60,422 nucleotides of DNA, from contig CAYQKM010000006.1 of assembly GCA_964418095.1 (NCBI GenBank), positions 1 through 60,422 of the forward strand. Reading direction: 5' to 3'. Of this stretch, positions 1 to 6,966 are shown piece after piece. Every line of letters starts with the position of its first letter. The stretch's first letter is position 1. Under the pieces are notes generated by a model, which saw only the letters and a list, made by a program, of their open reading frames with translations, was not told where the DNA came from and did not search any database. Made by a program: the position numbers and the translations under genes. This stretch comes from MWBV01 sp964418095. GTDB taxonomy: Archaea > Nanobdellota > Nanobdellia > Pacearchaeales > GW2011-AR1.

Positions 1-440
1 TTATGAAGTTGTTCTGGCTTGTATTCATGAAATCTACATAATTTCTCATTGAAGTATTTTGAATATCAACATAGGATTTCATAGTTCCATTTGTGTAAGT
101 TATGAAGTTGTTCAAAGATGAATTCATTAAATCAATAAATGTTTTATTGTAAATTGTCTGATTTATCCAAGTGTCATTGTAGATTCCTTCAATATATTTT
201 TGATCAACATAGTTCTTCATTGAAGTATTTTGAATATCAACATATTGTTTCATAGTTCCATTCGTGTAGGTTATGAAGTTGTTCAGAGAGAGATTCATTG
301 AATCAATAAATGTTCTATTGTAAATTGTTTGATTTATCCAAGTATTATTATAATGTCCTGCTTGAACCATTGCATCAACATATTGTTTCATAGTTCCATT
401 TGTGTAAGATATAAAATTGTTTAGAGATTCATTGTTATTC
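1..440 (-). repeat. In-frame protein repeats, 57- and 46-codon periods
   Basis: The string catagttcca recurs at 80, 251 and 389. The spacings are 171 and 138 bp, both multiples of three. The shorter unit lacks 33 bp, which encode the IQNTSMKNYVD-like segment. The copies are very similar at DNA level, which points to recent expansion. Confidence 0.8.
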
Positions 441-1687
441 ATAATTAGTTCTGGGATATTCACTCCCGCCACAACTAAGCCCCCACTTAAGTTCAAAGAA
501 ACAGCATTAATTTGCCCTCCAAGGTATAAGTTTTTCCATCTCAAATTTGAACTTCCCAGATCAAACTGACTATCAAATCCTTTATATGGCAACAAAGACC
601 CATTAATATTCAGGTTTAAAACTTCCAAAGAGCTAATATTGTAAAAGTATCCAGACTGAGCATAAATATTTCCATCAATTATACTTAAGCCCCCGTTTAA
701 CCACCCTCTATTAAAATCAAAATCACCATAAACAGATTTATTCAGTGGCATAAAAAAATTGCTACCATATCCTCCAAGATTCTCAGTGTTATTTACAGTT
801 AAATTCCCAACCCCTGCTCGCATAAAATTGCTATCAACATAATTAAAGATAGATTCATTTGTAGTTTCTATGTAGTTTGTAACTGAGTTATTTATAGAAC
901 CTATTTCAGCTTTAGTGTAATAATTAATTTTATCTGCACTCCAATTTCCAATTGAATTTATTAAACTGCTAATCCAATTAAAAAAAGAATTATTATTTGA
1001 TTGTATCTTAGAATCAATTGTTTGATTTAATTTAGTTTCATTAAAAGTTAAGTTGACTTCTCCACTTGGCTGTCCTCCAGTTAAATAAATATTGTCTGTA
1101 AATACTGCATCTATGTCTCCTATTCCTTGGTCAGAAACATTTGAGCAGTACCACTTCCCTAAAGAAGAGCTCCATTTTATAACCTGTTTATCTGCACAAT
1201 TCAATTGCTTTAAAGTATCATTAACATCAACAAGATAACTACCATTTCCAAAATAGTAAGATGCACTCATATTATATCCAATCAAATAAAAATTAGCATC
1301 TGGGATAACTCCACTTAGATTAACATTTTTAGCAGTAAATGAATAAGGAGACCTCGCAATTTTTGAAGACTCTATTAAAACATTATTTCTATAATAACAT
1401 AAATAATATTGTTCTGAATAATCCAAAGAAACATTAGGCAGATAATATGAAATAATTCCCCTTGAGTCAGTTGTTAGGGTTGCAGAGTTTGAATAAATAA
1501 TATTATTACACCCAGAATTTTTCGAAATATTAAATACAAAATTAAATGTTCCTGGTCTAATTGTTCCGTTTGAATAAGTTGTTTGAATATTTAGGTGTAA
1601 ATCTTCAGAAATTGGTGCAGAATAAACAAAATTGATTAAAAATAATGCACAATAAAACACTACAGTTACCACCACTCTTTTCTTCAT
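1..1687 (-). CDS. Secreted surface protein with tail-fibre-like repeats, 3' end outside window
   Basis: The frame is open from an ATG at 1687 to the window edge (about 562 codons, no stop), so the C-terminus is missing. Residues 1-24 form a signal peptide (MKKRVVVTV, hydrophobic core, then VYSA). The middle carries a motif of the type DLGSSNLRWKNLYLGG (DNA about 525-575), which recurs in phage tail fibres and bacterial adhesins. From about residue 425 a repeat appears containing YTNGTMKQYVD, WINQTIYN and SLNNFI; it is rich in N-X-S/T sequons. The repeat period is 171 bp between the two left copies and 138 bp for the next. A TATA-like TTTATAAT lies about 28 bases upstream of the ATG. Probably an adhesin or stalk; no enzyme motif is visible. 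Confidence 0.75.
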   Translation of the reverse strand, partial: MKKRVVVTVVFYCALFLINFVYSAPISEDLHLNIQTTYSNGTIRPGTFNFVFNISKNSGCNNIIYSNSATLTTDSRGIISYYLPNVSLDYSEQYYLCYYRNNVLIESSKIARSPYSFTAKNVNLSGVIPDANFYLIGYNMSASYYFGNGSYLVDVNDTLKQLNCADKQVIKWSSSLGKWYCSNVSDQGIGDIDAVFTDNIYLTGGQPSGEVNLTFNETKLNQTIDSKIQSNNNSFFNWISSLINSIGNWSADKINYYTKAEIGSINNSVTNYIETTNESIFNYVDSNFMRAGVGNLTVNNTENLGGYGSNFFMPLNKSVYGDFDFNRGWLNGGLSIIDGNIYAQSGYFYNISSLEVLNLNINGSLLPYKGFDSQFDLGSSNLRWKNLYLGGQINAVSLNLSGGLVVAGVNIPELIMNNNESLNNFISYTNGTMKQYVDAMVQAGHYNNTWINQTIYNRTFIDSMNLSLNNFITYTNGTMKQYVDIQNTSMKNYVDQKYIEGIYNDTWINQTIYNKTFIDLMNSSLNNFITYTNGTMKSYVDIQNTSMRNYVDFMNTSQNNFI

Positions 1688-1731
1688 AGATATATTAAAT
1701 TTAAATGTATTATAAACCTTTTTATTATCGA

Positions 1732-1790
1732 GAAAAATGTAAGTAAAATTTTTACCGTACATCTAAAATGTAGGAAAAATGTAAGATAAA
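1732..1790 (+). repeat. Dispersed intergenic repeat, copy A
   Basis: This stretch contains three AATGTARG-type direct repeats and a TACCGTACAT core. It aligns over about 60 bases, roughly three quarters identical by eye, with the reverse complement of 15199-15257. It lies between the surface-protein start and the tRNA cluster. Function unknown. Confidence 0.6.
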
Positions 1791-1921
1791 ATTATTAAGC
1801 AAAAATAAAAATAATAATTTGGAATATATCTTAAAAAAAATAACTAAACAGCATAAAAAATAATTAACAAAACATATTAAAAACAATAAGATAATTAACA
1901 AAACAAACAAAATAACAAGAC

Positions 1922-1929
1922 TTATAAAT
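1922..1929 (+). promoter_or_regulatory. TATA box of the tRNA-Ile region
   Basis: TTATAAAT is centred about 34 bases before the truncated tRNA copy at 1960 and about 104 bases before the intact tRNA at 2030. Transcription would therefore be expected to start just upstream of the broken copy. Confidence 0.5.
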
Positions 1930-1959
1930 TTCTAAAAGTTTGTTTGAAAGTAATAAAAC

Positions 1960-2029
1960 GAGCCTATAGCTCAGCCTGGTTAGAGTGCTTATGCACAAAC
2001 CATTCTGAAAGTAGGTTCGAAATAAAAAC
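1960..2029 (+). pseudogene. Truncated 5'-half copy of tRNA-Ile
   Basis: Bases 1960-1985 repeat the first 26 bases of the tRNA at 2030 exactly (acceptor 5' strand and D arm), offset by 70 bases. The remainder diverges and cannot form the anticodon stem, T stem or acceptor 3' strand; only a ggttcgaaat trace resembles a T loop. It is a tandem partial duplication, not a second tRNA. Confidence 0.7.
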
Positions 2030-2163
2030 GAGCCTATAGCTCAGCCTGGTTAGAGCACCGCTCTTATATGATTACATTCCAAAATGGATTGTATCTCTCA
2101 CAGAAAAACTGAAAGAAAATCTAAGAGAGGCGGGGGTCCTCGGTTCAAATCCGAGTAGGCTCA
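2030..2163 (+). tRNA. tRNA-Ile(UAU) with 59-nt intron
   Basis: Acceptor GAGCCTA (2030-2036) pairs with TAGGCTC (2156-2162); the discriminator is A2163. The D stem is GCTC/GAGC, the anticodon stem CCGCT (2058-2062)/GGCGG (2129-2133) and the T arm CTCGG-TTCAAAT-CCGAG. The intron is 2069-2127. Its ends form a textbook bulge-helix-bulge: central helix CTTA (2063-2066)/TAAG (2122-2125), bulges TAT and AGA, inner helix GATT (2070-2073)/AATC (2118-2121). This fixes the splice sites after base 37 and makes the anticodon TAT (2065-2067), which reads AUA. Mature length is 75 nt. Many archaea instead read AUA with an agmatidine-modified CAU tRNA, so UAU is notable. Confidence 0.85.
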
Positions 2164-2215
2164 TTTAGTTATCTTTAAAAAGTGAATTTATCTTTTATTT
2201 TGAAGTTCTGGATAA

Positions 2216-2288
2216 GCCCTAATAGTTCAGGGACTCACAGAAATGTGGAGTTCAACCTAAACTCCCAGTGCAACCAGACACATAATAA
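2216..2288 (+). pseudogene. Degenerate 5' copy of tRNA-Glu with a hairpin
   Basis: The string ataagccctaatagttcag (from 2212) matches the 5' end and flank of the tRNA-Glu at 2289 with small changes, offset by 73 bases. The rest is not tRNA-like. It contains a hairpin ACTC-ACA/TGT-G-GAGT with a GAAA tetraloop at about 2233-2251. It has no acceptor 3' strand or T arm. Confidence 0.5.
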
Positions 2289-2361
2289 GCCCCGATAGTT
2301 CAGAGGCCAAGAATGCGGCCCTTTCACGGCCGTGACCCGGGTTCGAATCCCGGTCGGGGCG
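2289..2361 (+). tRNA. tRNA-Glu(UUC)
   Basis: Acceptor GCCCCGA (2289-2295) pairs with TCGGGGC (2354-2360); the discriminator is G2361. The anticodon stem is CGGCC/GGCCG around loop CTTTCAC, giving anticodon TTC. The T arm is CCCGG-TTCGAAT-CCCGG. No intron. It is closely related to the intron-bearing tRNA-Glu(CUC) at 50740-50911. The gene contains three GGCC sites, relevant to the HaeIII-like restriction system nearby. Confidence 0.95.
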
Positions 2362-2391
2362 TAGAATATTTCTATTCGTGTTTATATCTCC

Positions 2392-2781
2392 TTAAGCGAG
2401 AAACAAAGCAATCAATATTGATGCTATAATTACCAACCCTATAATAATTAAGATAATCCATAACAATTTCCTTGAACTAAATGATTTATTAGCCCAGTTT
2501 GGTTTAGAAGCCCATTTTCCAACACTACTAAATGCTTTATCCATTCTCTCTGCTGATTTCTTCTCTTTTTCCTTTTTTATCCTTTCTTCTTCATCTAAAA
2601 CCTCTTTTCTTTTGATTAACTTTACTACAATATTTGATATCCCAAAATAAACGACTAGGACAACTATCCAGACCCATAAAGCCCAGGAAGTGGTATCAAT
2701 ATAATTTCTTATCAGAAAATAAACAATAACAGCAATAACAATTTCAATAGAAAATTCTTCCCAGAAAGTCAGTTTTACCAT
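2392..2781 (-). CDS. Small membrane protein, three TM segments
   Basis: About 129 residues from the ATG at 2781. A longer reading from 2847 is possible but overlaps the next gene by 20 bp, so the internal Met (MVKLTFWEEF) is preferred. Two hydrophobic segments near the N-terminus (around IVIAVIVYFLI and VWIVVLVVYFG) are followed by a charged Lys/Glu stretch and a C-terminal segment (WIILIIIGLVIIASILIAL). I do not recognise the family. It lies downstream of, and may be co-transcribed with, the two genes at 2828-3854. Confidence 0.6.
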   Translation of the reverse strand: MVKLTFWEEFSIEIVIAVIVYFLIRNYIDTTSWALWVWIVVLVVYFGISNIVVKLIKRKEVLDEEERIKKEKEKKSAERMDKAFSSVGKWASKPNWANKSFSSRKLLWIILIIIGLVIIASILIALFLA

Positions 2782-2827
2782 ATAATTTCCTCTTAATTTA
2801 GTAAGAACTGCTAATCTATAAATCTTT

Positions 2828-3523
2828 TTATTTATTTTCATTACCAAAATTTAAATCTGGATGTCCTTGCTTTTCAGCAAAATCCATTATCTTATCTATC
2901 ATTTCTTTTGGTATATCTCCAAAGAGTGCTTTATTGATTTCTTCTGTCAATCTCCTTTTGGCTACAAATAACTTAACAAAGTTCTTAATGAGTTCAATAG
3001 TATTATTACATATATTAGCAAAATAATTAATAGCAAAAGAAAATTCCTTCCATTTTACATTTCTTTTAAAATATCTCTCATAATATCCTTCGCAATTAAA
3101 TTCTAGTTCTTGAGAAAACCAATTTATAGGGACGTGTGCAAAAATATTTCTCAAACTAACAAAATCTTGAAACATTTCAAATTGTTCTTTACTAATATCT
3201 GAAAAATCTCTTAACATTAATTCTTCAACACGTTTTGCCTTTGGCATAAAGTCATCTTTTTCGGGATTTCTTTCATCGCACACATTAGATAGAAGCTCAT
3301 TAAATGAAACCTCTATAATTGTAGATAGTTCAAGAACTTGTCCTCTCGCAATAAAAACCTGTCTTATTTTATCCTTAATATTTGGGATATTTCTTGCTTC
3401 TTCAGATACCTTTTCAAATGCTTCATCAACTCCAGTAATTTTGTTTTTCTCTATTATCTTTTTTATCTCTTCAATACTACTGACCATTTTTATTTCTATT
3501 TTCAAAATGTCTGACCTTTTCAT
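2828..3523 (-). CDS. HEPN-like helical protein
   Basis: 231 residues, almost entirely helical by composition. It contains RNIFAH at residues 125-130, which fits the R-X4-6-H motif of HEPN ribonucleases; sequence around it (FQDFVSLRNIFAHVP) resembles HEPN/DUF4145-type proteins. This assignment is inference from one motif. The gene overlaps the end of the nuclease gene at 3477-3854 by 47 bp, or by 11 bp if it starts at Met13 (3487), the likelier start. Such overlap implies translational coupling and joint function, plausibly in defence or as a toxin-antitoxin pair. Confidence 0.55.
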   Translation of the reverse strand: MKRSDILKIEIKMVSSIEEIKKIIEKNKITGVDEAFEKVSEEARNIPNIKDKIRQVFIARGQVLELSTIIEVSFNELLSNVCDERNPEKDDFMPKAKRVEELMLRDFSDISKEQFEMFQDFVSLRNIFAHVPINWFSQELEFNCEGYYERYFKRNVKWKEFSFAINYFANICNNTIELIKNFVKLFVAKRRLTEEINKALFGDIPKEMIDKIMDFAEKQGHPDLNFGNENK

Positions 3524-3854
3524 TTATCAACTGCTTGATATGAATTAATAGATAAGATTTCAAATCTCCCTGTATAGTTTTAGGATAAACAGGAATACAG
3601 TCAATATCCAATTTCTTATATGCTTTAATCTTATCTTCTTTTCCTTTTGCATAAGCAGGATTATCCATCAGTCCAAAAAACTCTATGATTATGCTATATT
3701 TAGGAAGCCAGAAATCCGGATACCAAATCCTTAATCTCTCAATATCTCCGTCTTTCTGTTCTTTTATTAGCAGAGGATATTCCATTACATAATCAATATT
3801 ATATTTATCCAAAACTCCCTTGATTGCTTTTTCTCCATTACTCATTTCTTTCAT
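3477..3854 (-). CDS. PD-(D/E)XK-like small endonuclease
   Basis: 125 residues. The core reads WYPDFWLPKYSIIIEFFG (residues 44-61), with Asp47 and Glu58 in the arrangement of very-short-patch-repair-like and related restriction-fold nucleases (PDF-x-P...I-x-IE-x-x-G). The canonical Lys two residues after Glu58 is Phe here; Lys70, Lys72 or Lys75 could replace it. A TATA-like TTTATAGA lies about 28 bases before the ATG at 3854, supporting this start over Met4. First gene of an overlapping pair with the HEPN-like gene. Likely DNA cleavage or repair; substrate unknown. Confidence 0.55.
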   Translation of the reverse strand: MKEMSNGEKAIKGVLDKYNIDYVMEYPLLIKEQKDGDIERLRIWYPDFWLPKYSIIIEFFGLMDNPAYAKGKEDKIKAYKKLDIDCIPVYPKTIQGDLKSYLLIHIKQLINEKVRHFENRNKNGQ

Positions 3855-3971
3855 AGAAAATCAAATATTAACTAATCTATAAATATTTGGATTATTCAAA
3901 CGAGATATTAATAAGATTTTTAAGTAAGAAAAAGCAGTTTATAACGACCAAATAAAAGGAGGTTATAAAAA

Positions 3972-4118
3972 ATGGTAAAACAAAAAAACCCAGATGTAAT
4001 TCAAGTTCAATTTGAAGGTCTTGTTGAAGGAAGTCAAACTCAAGTGGACAAATTCAAAAAACTGCTTGAAAAACTCGTGAAACTCAACGACGGAGTTTTG
4101 GCTATAAGAAAGGAGTAA
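3972..4118 (+). CDS. 48-residue protein with strong ribosome-binding site
   Basis: ATG at 3972, stop TAA at 4116-4118, preceded by AAAGGAGGT about eight bases upstream, one of the few strong Shine-Dalgarno sites in the window. The product starts MVKQKNPDVIQVQFEGLVEG and ends in an amphipathic Lys/Leu helix (FKKLLEKLVKLNDGVLAIRK). Codon use is regular and there is a clean start and stop. Its composition resembles small antitoxins or adaptor peptides but I recognise no family. It converges on the membrane HNH gene, whose stop is 10 bases away. Confidence 0.6.
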   Translation: MVKQKNPDVIQVQFEGLVEGSQTQVDKFKKLLEKLVKLNDGVLAIRKE

Positions 4119-4128
4119 GAATTTATTT

Positions 4129-5928
4129 TTATTTTTCAATTTCTCTTATTTTTTCTTGTATATGTTCTGGAAATGGATTATTTTTTGTCCCATATCCTAA
4201 TTGTTTTTTTAATTGTTCTATTCCAGATTTCCAATCCTTAAAATCAACCTTGCCGTGATTAAATCCAAAATGTATGTTATTATCAATAGCTAATAAATTC
4301 CAGATTTCGTTATTGAGCTTATCTTTATCAATATGATGAATATGTTGATTATCTAAAAGATTAAATTTATTTTTGTAGATATATCTATGAAGGTCTTTAT
4401 CATTACTTTTAAATTTAAGATATCCTGTTTCTTTATCATAGTATATCTTTTCTCTCCCATAAATTCTCTCATATTTATCTAATGCTGCTTCTATCTCTCT
4501 TTTAGTATTCTCACTTTCATTATTAGCCATCTCATCTCTAGCTTTAATCTTTGAACCAAGATTTTCCAATTCTTCATCAACTTTTTTTCTTGTATTTTTT
4601 ATTTGTTCTATCCTCTCTTTCTGATTATCCTCCTCTATTTTCAATTTCTCCTCTAAAATAACTTTTGCCTCTTTATCAGCAGATTTTATCTTTTCCTTTA
4701 AACTGCTAATTTTTTCATTACCTTTCTCTTCTTCTTCTTTTAAAAGCTTTAATCTTATATTTGATTTATTTATGTCATCATCAATTTTTTCTTTATCTTT
4801 TTTTAAATTTCTTAATTTCTCTTCTTCTTTTCTTCTCTTATAAACAACAAAATAACAAACAATCAGGGAAACAACAATTATAGAAATTACCCAGAAATAA
4901 ACCCATTCTTTTACATTCCATTTACAAACTCCATTCTTGCCCATACCAGATTTACATTCTTCTTGACAATAATATTCTTCATTAGCTTTTTTACAAGACA
5001 CACATCTACAAAAACCATCACAAGCTATTGTCCCATTTACACATTCCCAATTACAAGTATAAGCTTCTCCTATTTGTTTTATGGAAGGAGTTAAACAAGA
5101 AGAGTTACATAATTGTTCTCCAGCTAAACAACCTCTAAATTCTCCACAAATCCTTGCCGGATTACAATTCCCAGAAGCGCAAGCATCATTAGTTGAGCAA
5201 TTCTCACCATTTTTTAAAGCACAAGCTCCGGTATTAGTATTAATATAACCAGTAGCACATTCTTCAATTCTACATATAGGTTTTTCTCCTAAATTTTTTG
5301 ATTTTATTGTTACACAACTAGTATTATCATTACACTGTAATTCTGTAATTGAATTACATTGGCAATCATTATGATAACAAGCTTTTGACCTTGAGCAATA
5401 TCCTCTAACACAATTTCCTCCTCCACATTGAATTGAACTATTACAAGATACCCCATCATTCAAACATATTATCCCGCTTCCAGAAGGACATTCTTCACAA
5501 GTATAATTATCAACAGTAGTTGTTTCTCTTTTTGCTTCTAAATTTGTAGTGTGAATTTCAAAGTATATACTATCAACATCAAGACCGGGTGAAGAAGGAC
5601 CGGTAACAGGGGAATATCCTCCTGCCGCAACAATTAAATGATTAAAAGAATTAAGTGCACCATTAAAGAGATATTTTACTGTTACATTTATTTCAGAATT
5701 ATAGTTGTTATATACTTTAAACGACATAGGACTTCCAGAAAATCCTTGTGTAATATCCTTAATTTCCAAGAGATTATAACCTAATTTAGAACCTCCTTCA
5801 TAAAATACATTCACATCTTTTTCATAACGATTATTATCTGTATACTGGCAATCTAATGCATAAATAAAATTTAACAAGAATAAGAACAAAAACAAAAAGA
5901 GAGTTAATTTTATCCGCCCCAATCCCAT
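4129..5928 (-). CDS. Membrane-anchored HNH nuclease with Cys-rich ectodomain
   Basis: 599 residues with a clear modular order. Residues 1-25 are a signal peptide. Residues 26-340 are an extracellular region whose second half (144-337) holds dozens of Cys in short C-x-G/N-C units. Residues 342-363 are one TM helix, and 366-485 a charged coiled coil. Residues 510-560 form an HNH-type nuclease core: HIHHIDKDKLNNEIWNLL followed by His553 and His558, with His531/His532 and Asn540/Asn544 as candidate metal and catalytic residues. The N-out topology places the nuclease in the cytoplasm. The combination suggests a surface sensor that controls a nuclease. It sits between the nuclease/HEPN pair and a restriction-modification system. 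The nuclease call is firm; the sensing role is inference. Confidence 0.75.
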   Translation of the reverse strand: MGLGRIKLTLFLFLFLFLLNFIYALDCQYTDNNRYEKDVNVFYEGGSKLGYNLLEIKDITQGFSGSPMSFKVYNNYNSEINVTVKYLFNGALNSFNHLIVAAGGYSPVTGPSSPGLDVDSIYFEIHTTNLEAKRETTTVDNYTCEECPSGSGIICLNDGVSCNSSIQCGGGNCVRGYCSRSKACYHNDCQCNSITELQCNDNTSCVTIKSKNLGEKPICRIEECATGYINTNTGACALKNGENCSTNDACASGNCNPARICGEFRGCLAGEQLCNSSCLTPSIKQIGEAYTCNWECVNGTIACDGFCRCVSCKKANEEYYCQEECKSGMGKNGVCKWNVKEWVYFWVISIIVVSLIVCYFVVYKRRKEEEKLRNLKKDKEKIDDDINKSNIRLKLLKEEEEKGNEKISSLKEKIKSADKEAKVILEEKLKIEEDNQKERIEQIKNTRKKVDEELENLGSKIKARDEMANNESENTKREIEAALDKYERIYGREKIYYDKETGYLKFKSNDKDLHRYIYKNKFNLLDNQHIHHIDKDKLNNEIWNLLAIDNNIHFGFNHGKVDFKDWKSGIEQLKKQLGYGTKNNPFPEHIQEKIREIEK

Positions 5929-6027
5929 AAGATATACATAGAATATAAATATTTAAACTTTACTTATGCACAGAAATGTTTAAATCAGTTAAACCCTATA
6001 ATACTTAATGGAAAAAGAGGGAAAGAT

Positions 6028-6966
6028 ATGACCAGTTCAGTTTCTAATGACACTGGAAGAGCTTTAGAATATAAAATAATTGAGGAGATTGTTAAATATT
6101 GTATTTCTAATAAAATTTCAGTTGAATTAACAAAAAGAACAGAAGAGAAAAGAGAGAAAGATAAATATTATTTTGAAAGTTTATCAAAAGAATTACAAGA
6201 AAATTTTACCAAATGCTCTAAAACCTTTATTAAATGGATTGATAAAGAAAAATGGTTAGATAAAATTCAAGAATTAAATTTAGATAGATTGCCTGATAGT
6301 GCAGGGATTGAAGGAGATGTTACAGATATTAAACTTTATATAACAAAAAATAAACAAATATTTGAAAAAGATATATCTGTAAAACATCATCATAATGCTT
6401 TGAAACATCCACGATTGCCAAGATTACCAGAACAATGTGGAATAAATGATACAAAGATAAAAGAGGAGTATATTAAACAACATAATATTATTTGGAATAA
6501 CTTTAAGGAAAAAGCAATAAAATTATCTCCTAAATCCACCAAATTTAATGAACTCAAGAAAATAGATTTTTCATTTATTGATAAAAATGTCTATAAACCA
6601 CTAATTGAACTAGTAATTTCTTTTATGAATGAACATCTAAAAAAAGAAGAAAATTTAAAATCATTTTTTCAGTTTTTAACAGGGAAAACCAACTTTATAA
6701 CTATAAAGAATGAAGAGGATTATATCTTAATTAAGCATTTTGAAAAGATAAAATTGCCTAAAAAGTTTAATATTACATATCCTGCAGACAAATCTTTAAC
6801 AACTTTTCTTATGGAATTAGATAATAATTGGAAGATTACTTTTAGATTACATACAGCAAGCGAATATTTCATCAAAAATAGTAAATTAAATACAAGTGTT
6901 AAATTTGATGTTATATGTCAAAACATAGAAGATGTTATTGAAATTGAGAAAATCTCTAAAAATTAA
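6028..6966 (+). CDS. HaeIII-family type II restriction endonuclease
   Basis: 312 residues. The N-terminus SNDTGRALEY matches the S-N-D-N-G-R-A-x-E-Y signature of R.HaeIII. The core EGDVTDIKLYI (95-105) and DISVKHHHNALKHPR (115-129) match the HaeIII-family D-V-x-D-I and I-S-x-K-H-N-H-A-x-K-H-x-R-L signatures, with Asp97/Asp100 and Lys119 as likely catalytic residues. The next gene, convergent and overlapping by 4 bp, is a methyltransferase strikingly like M.HaeIII, so the predicted target is GGCC. The family assignment is from memory of the HaeIII sequence. AT-rich like its neighbours, so no composition sign of very recent transfer. Confidence 0.8.
   Translation: MTSSVSNDTGRALEYKIIEEIVKYCISNKISVELTKRTEEKREKDKYYFESLSKELQENFTKCSKTFIKWIDKEKWLDKIQELNLDRLPDSAGIEGDVTDIKLYITKNKQIFEKDISVKHHHNALKHPRLPRLPEQCGINDTKIKEEYIKQHNIIWNNFKEKAIKLSPKSTKFNELKKIDFSFIDKNVYKPLIELVISFMNEHLKKEENLKSFFQFLTGKTNFITIKNEEDYILIKHFEKIKLPKKFNITYPADKSLTTFLMELDNNWKITFRLHTASEYFIKNSKLNTSVKFDVICQNIEDVIEIEKISKN

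Noticed and set aside
1960..2029. A first functional tRNA
   Set aside because: Acceptor 3' strand, T stem and anticodon stem cannot be formed; only the 5' part matches.
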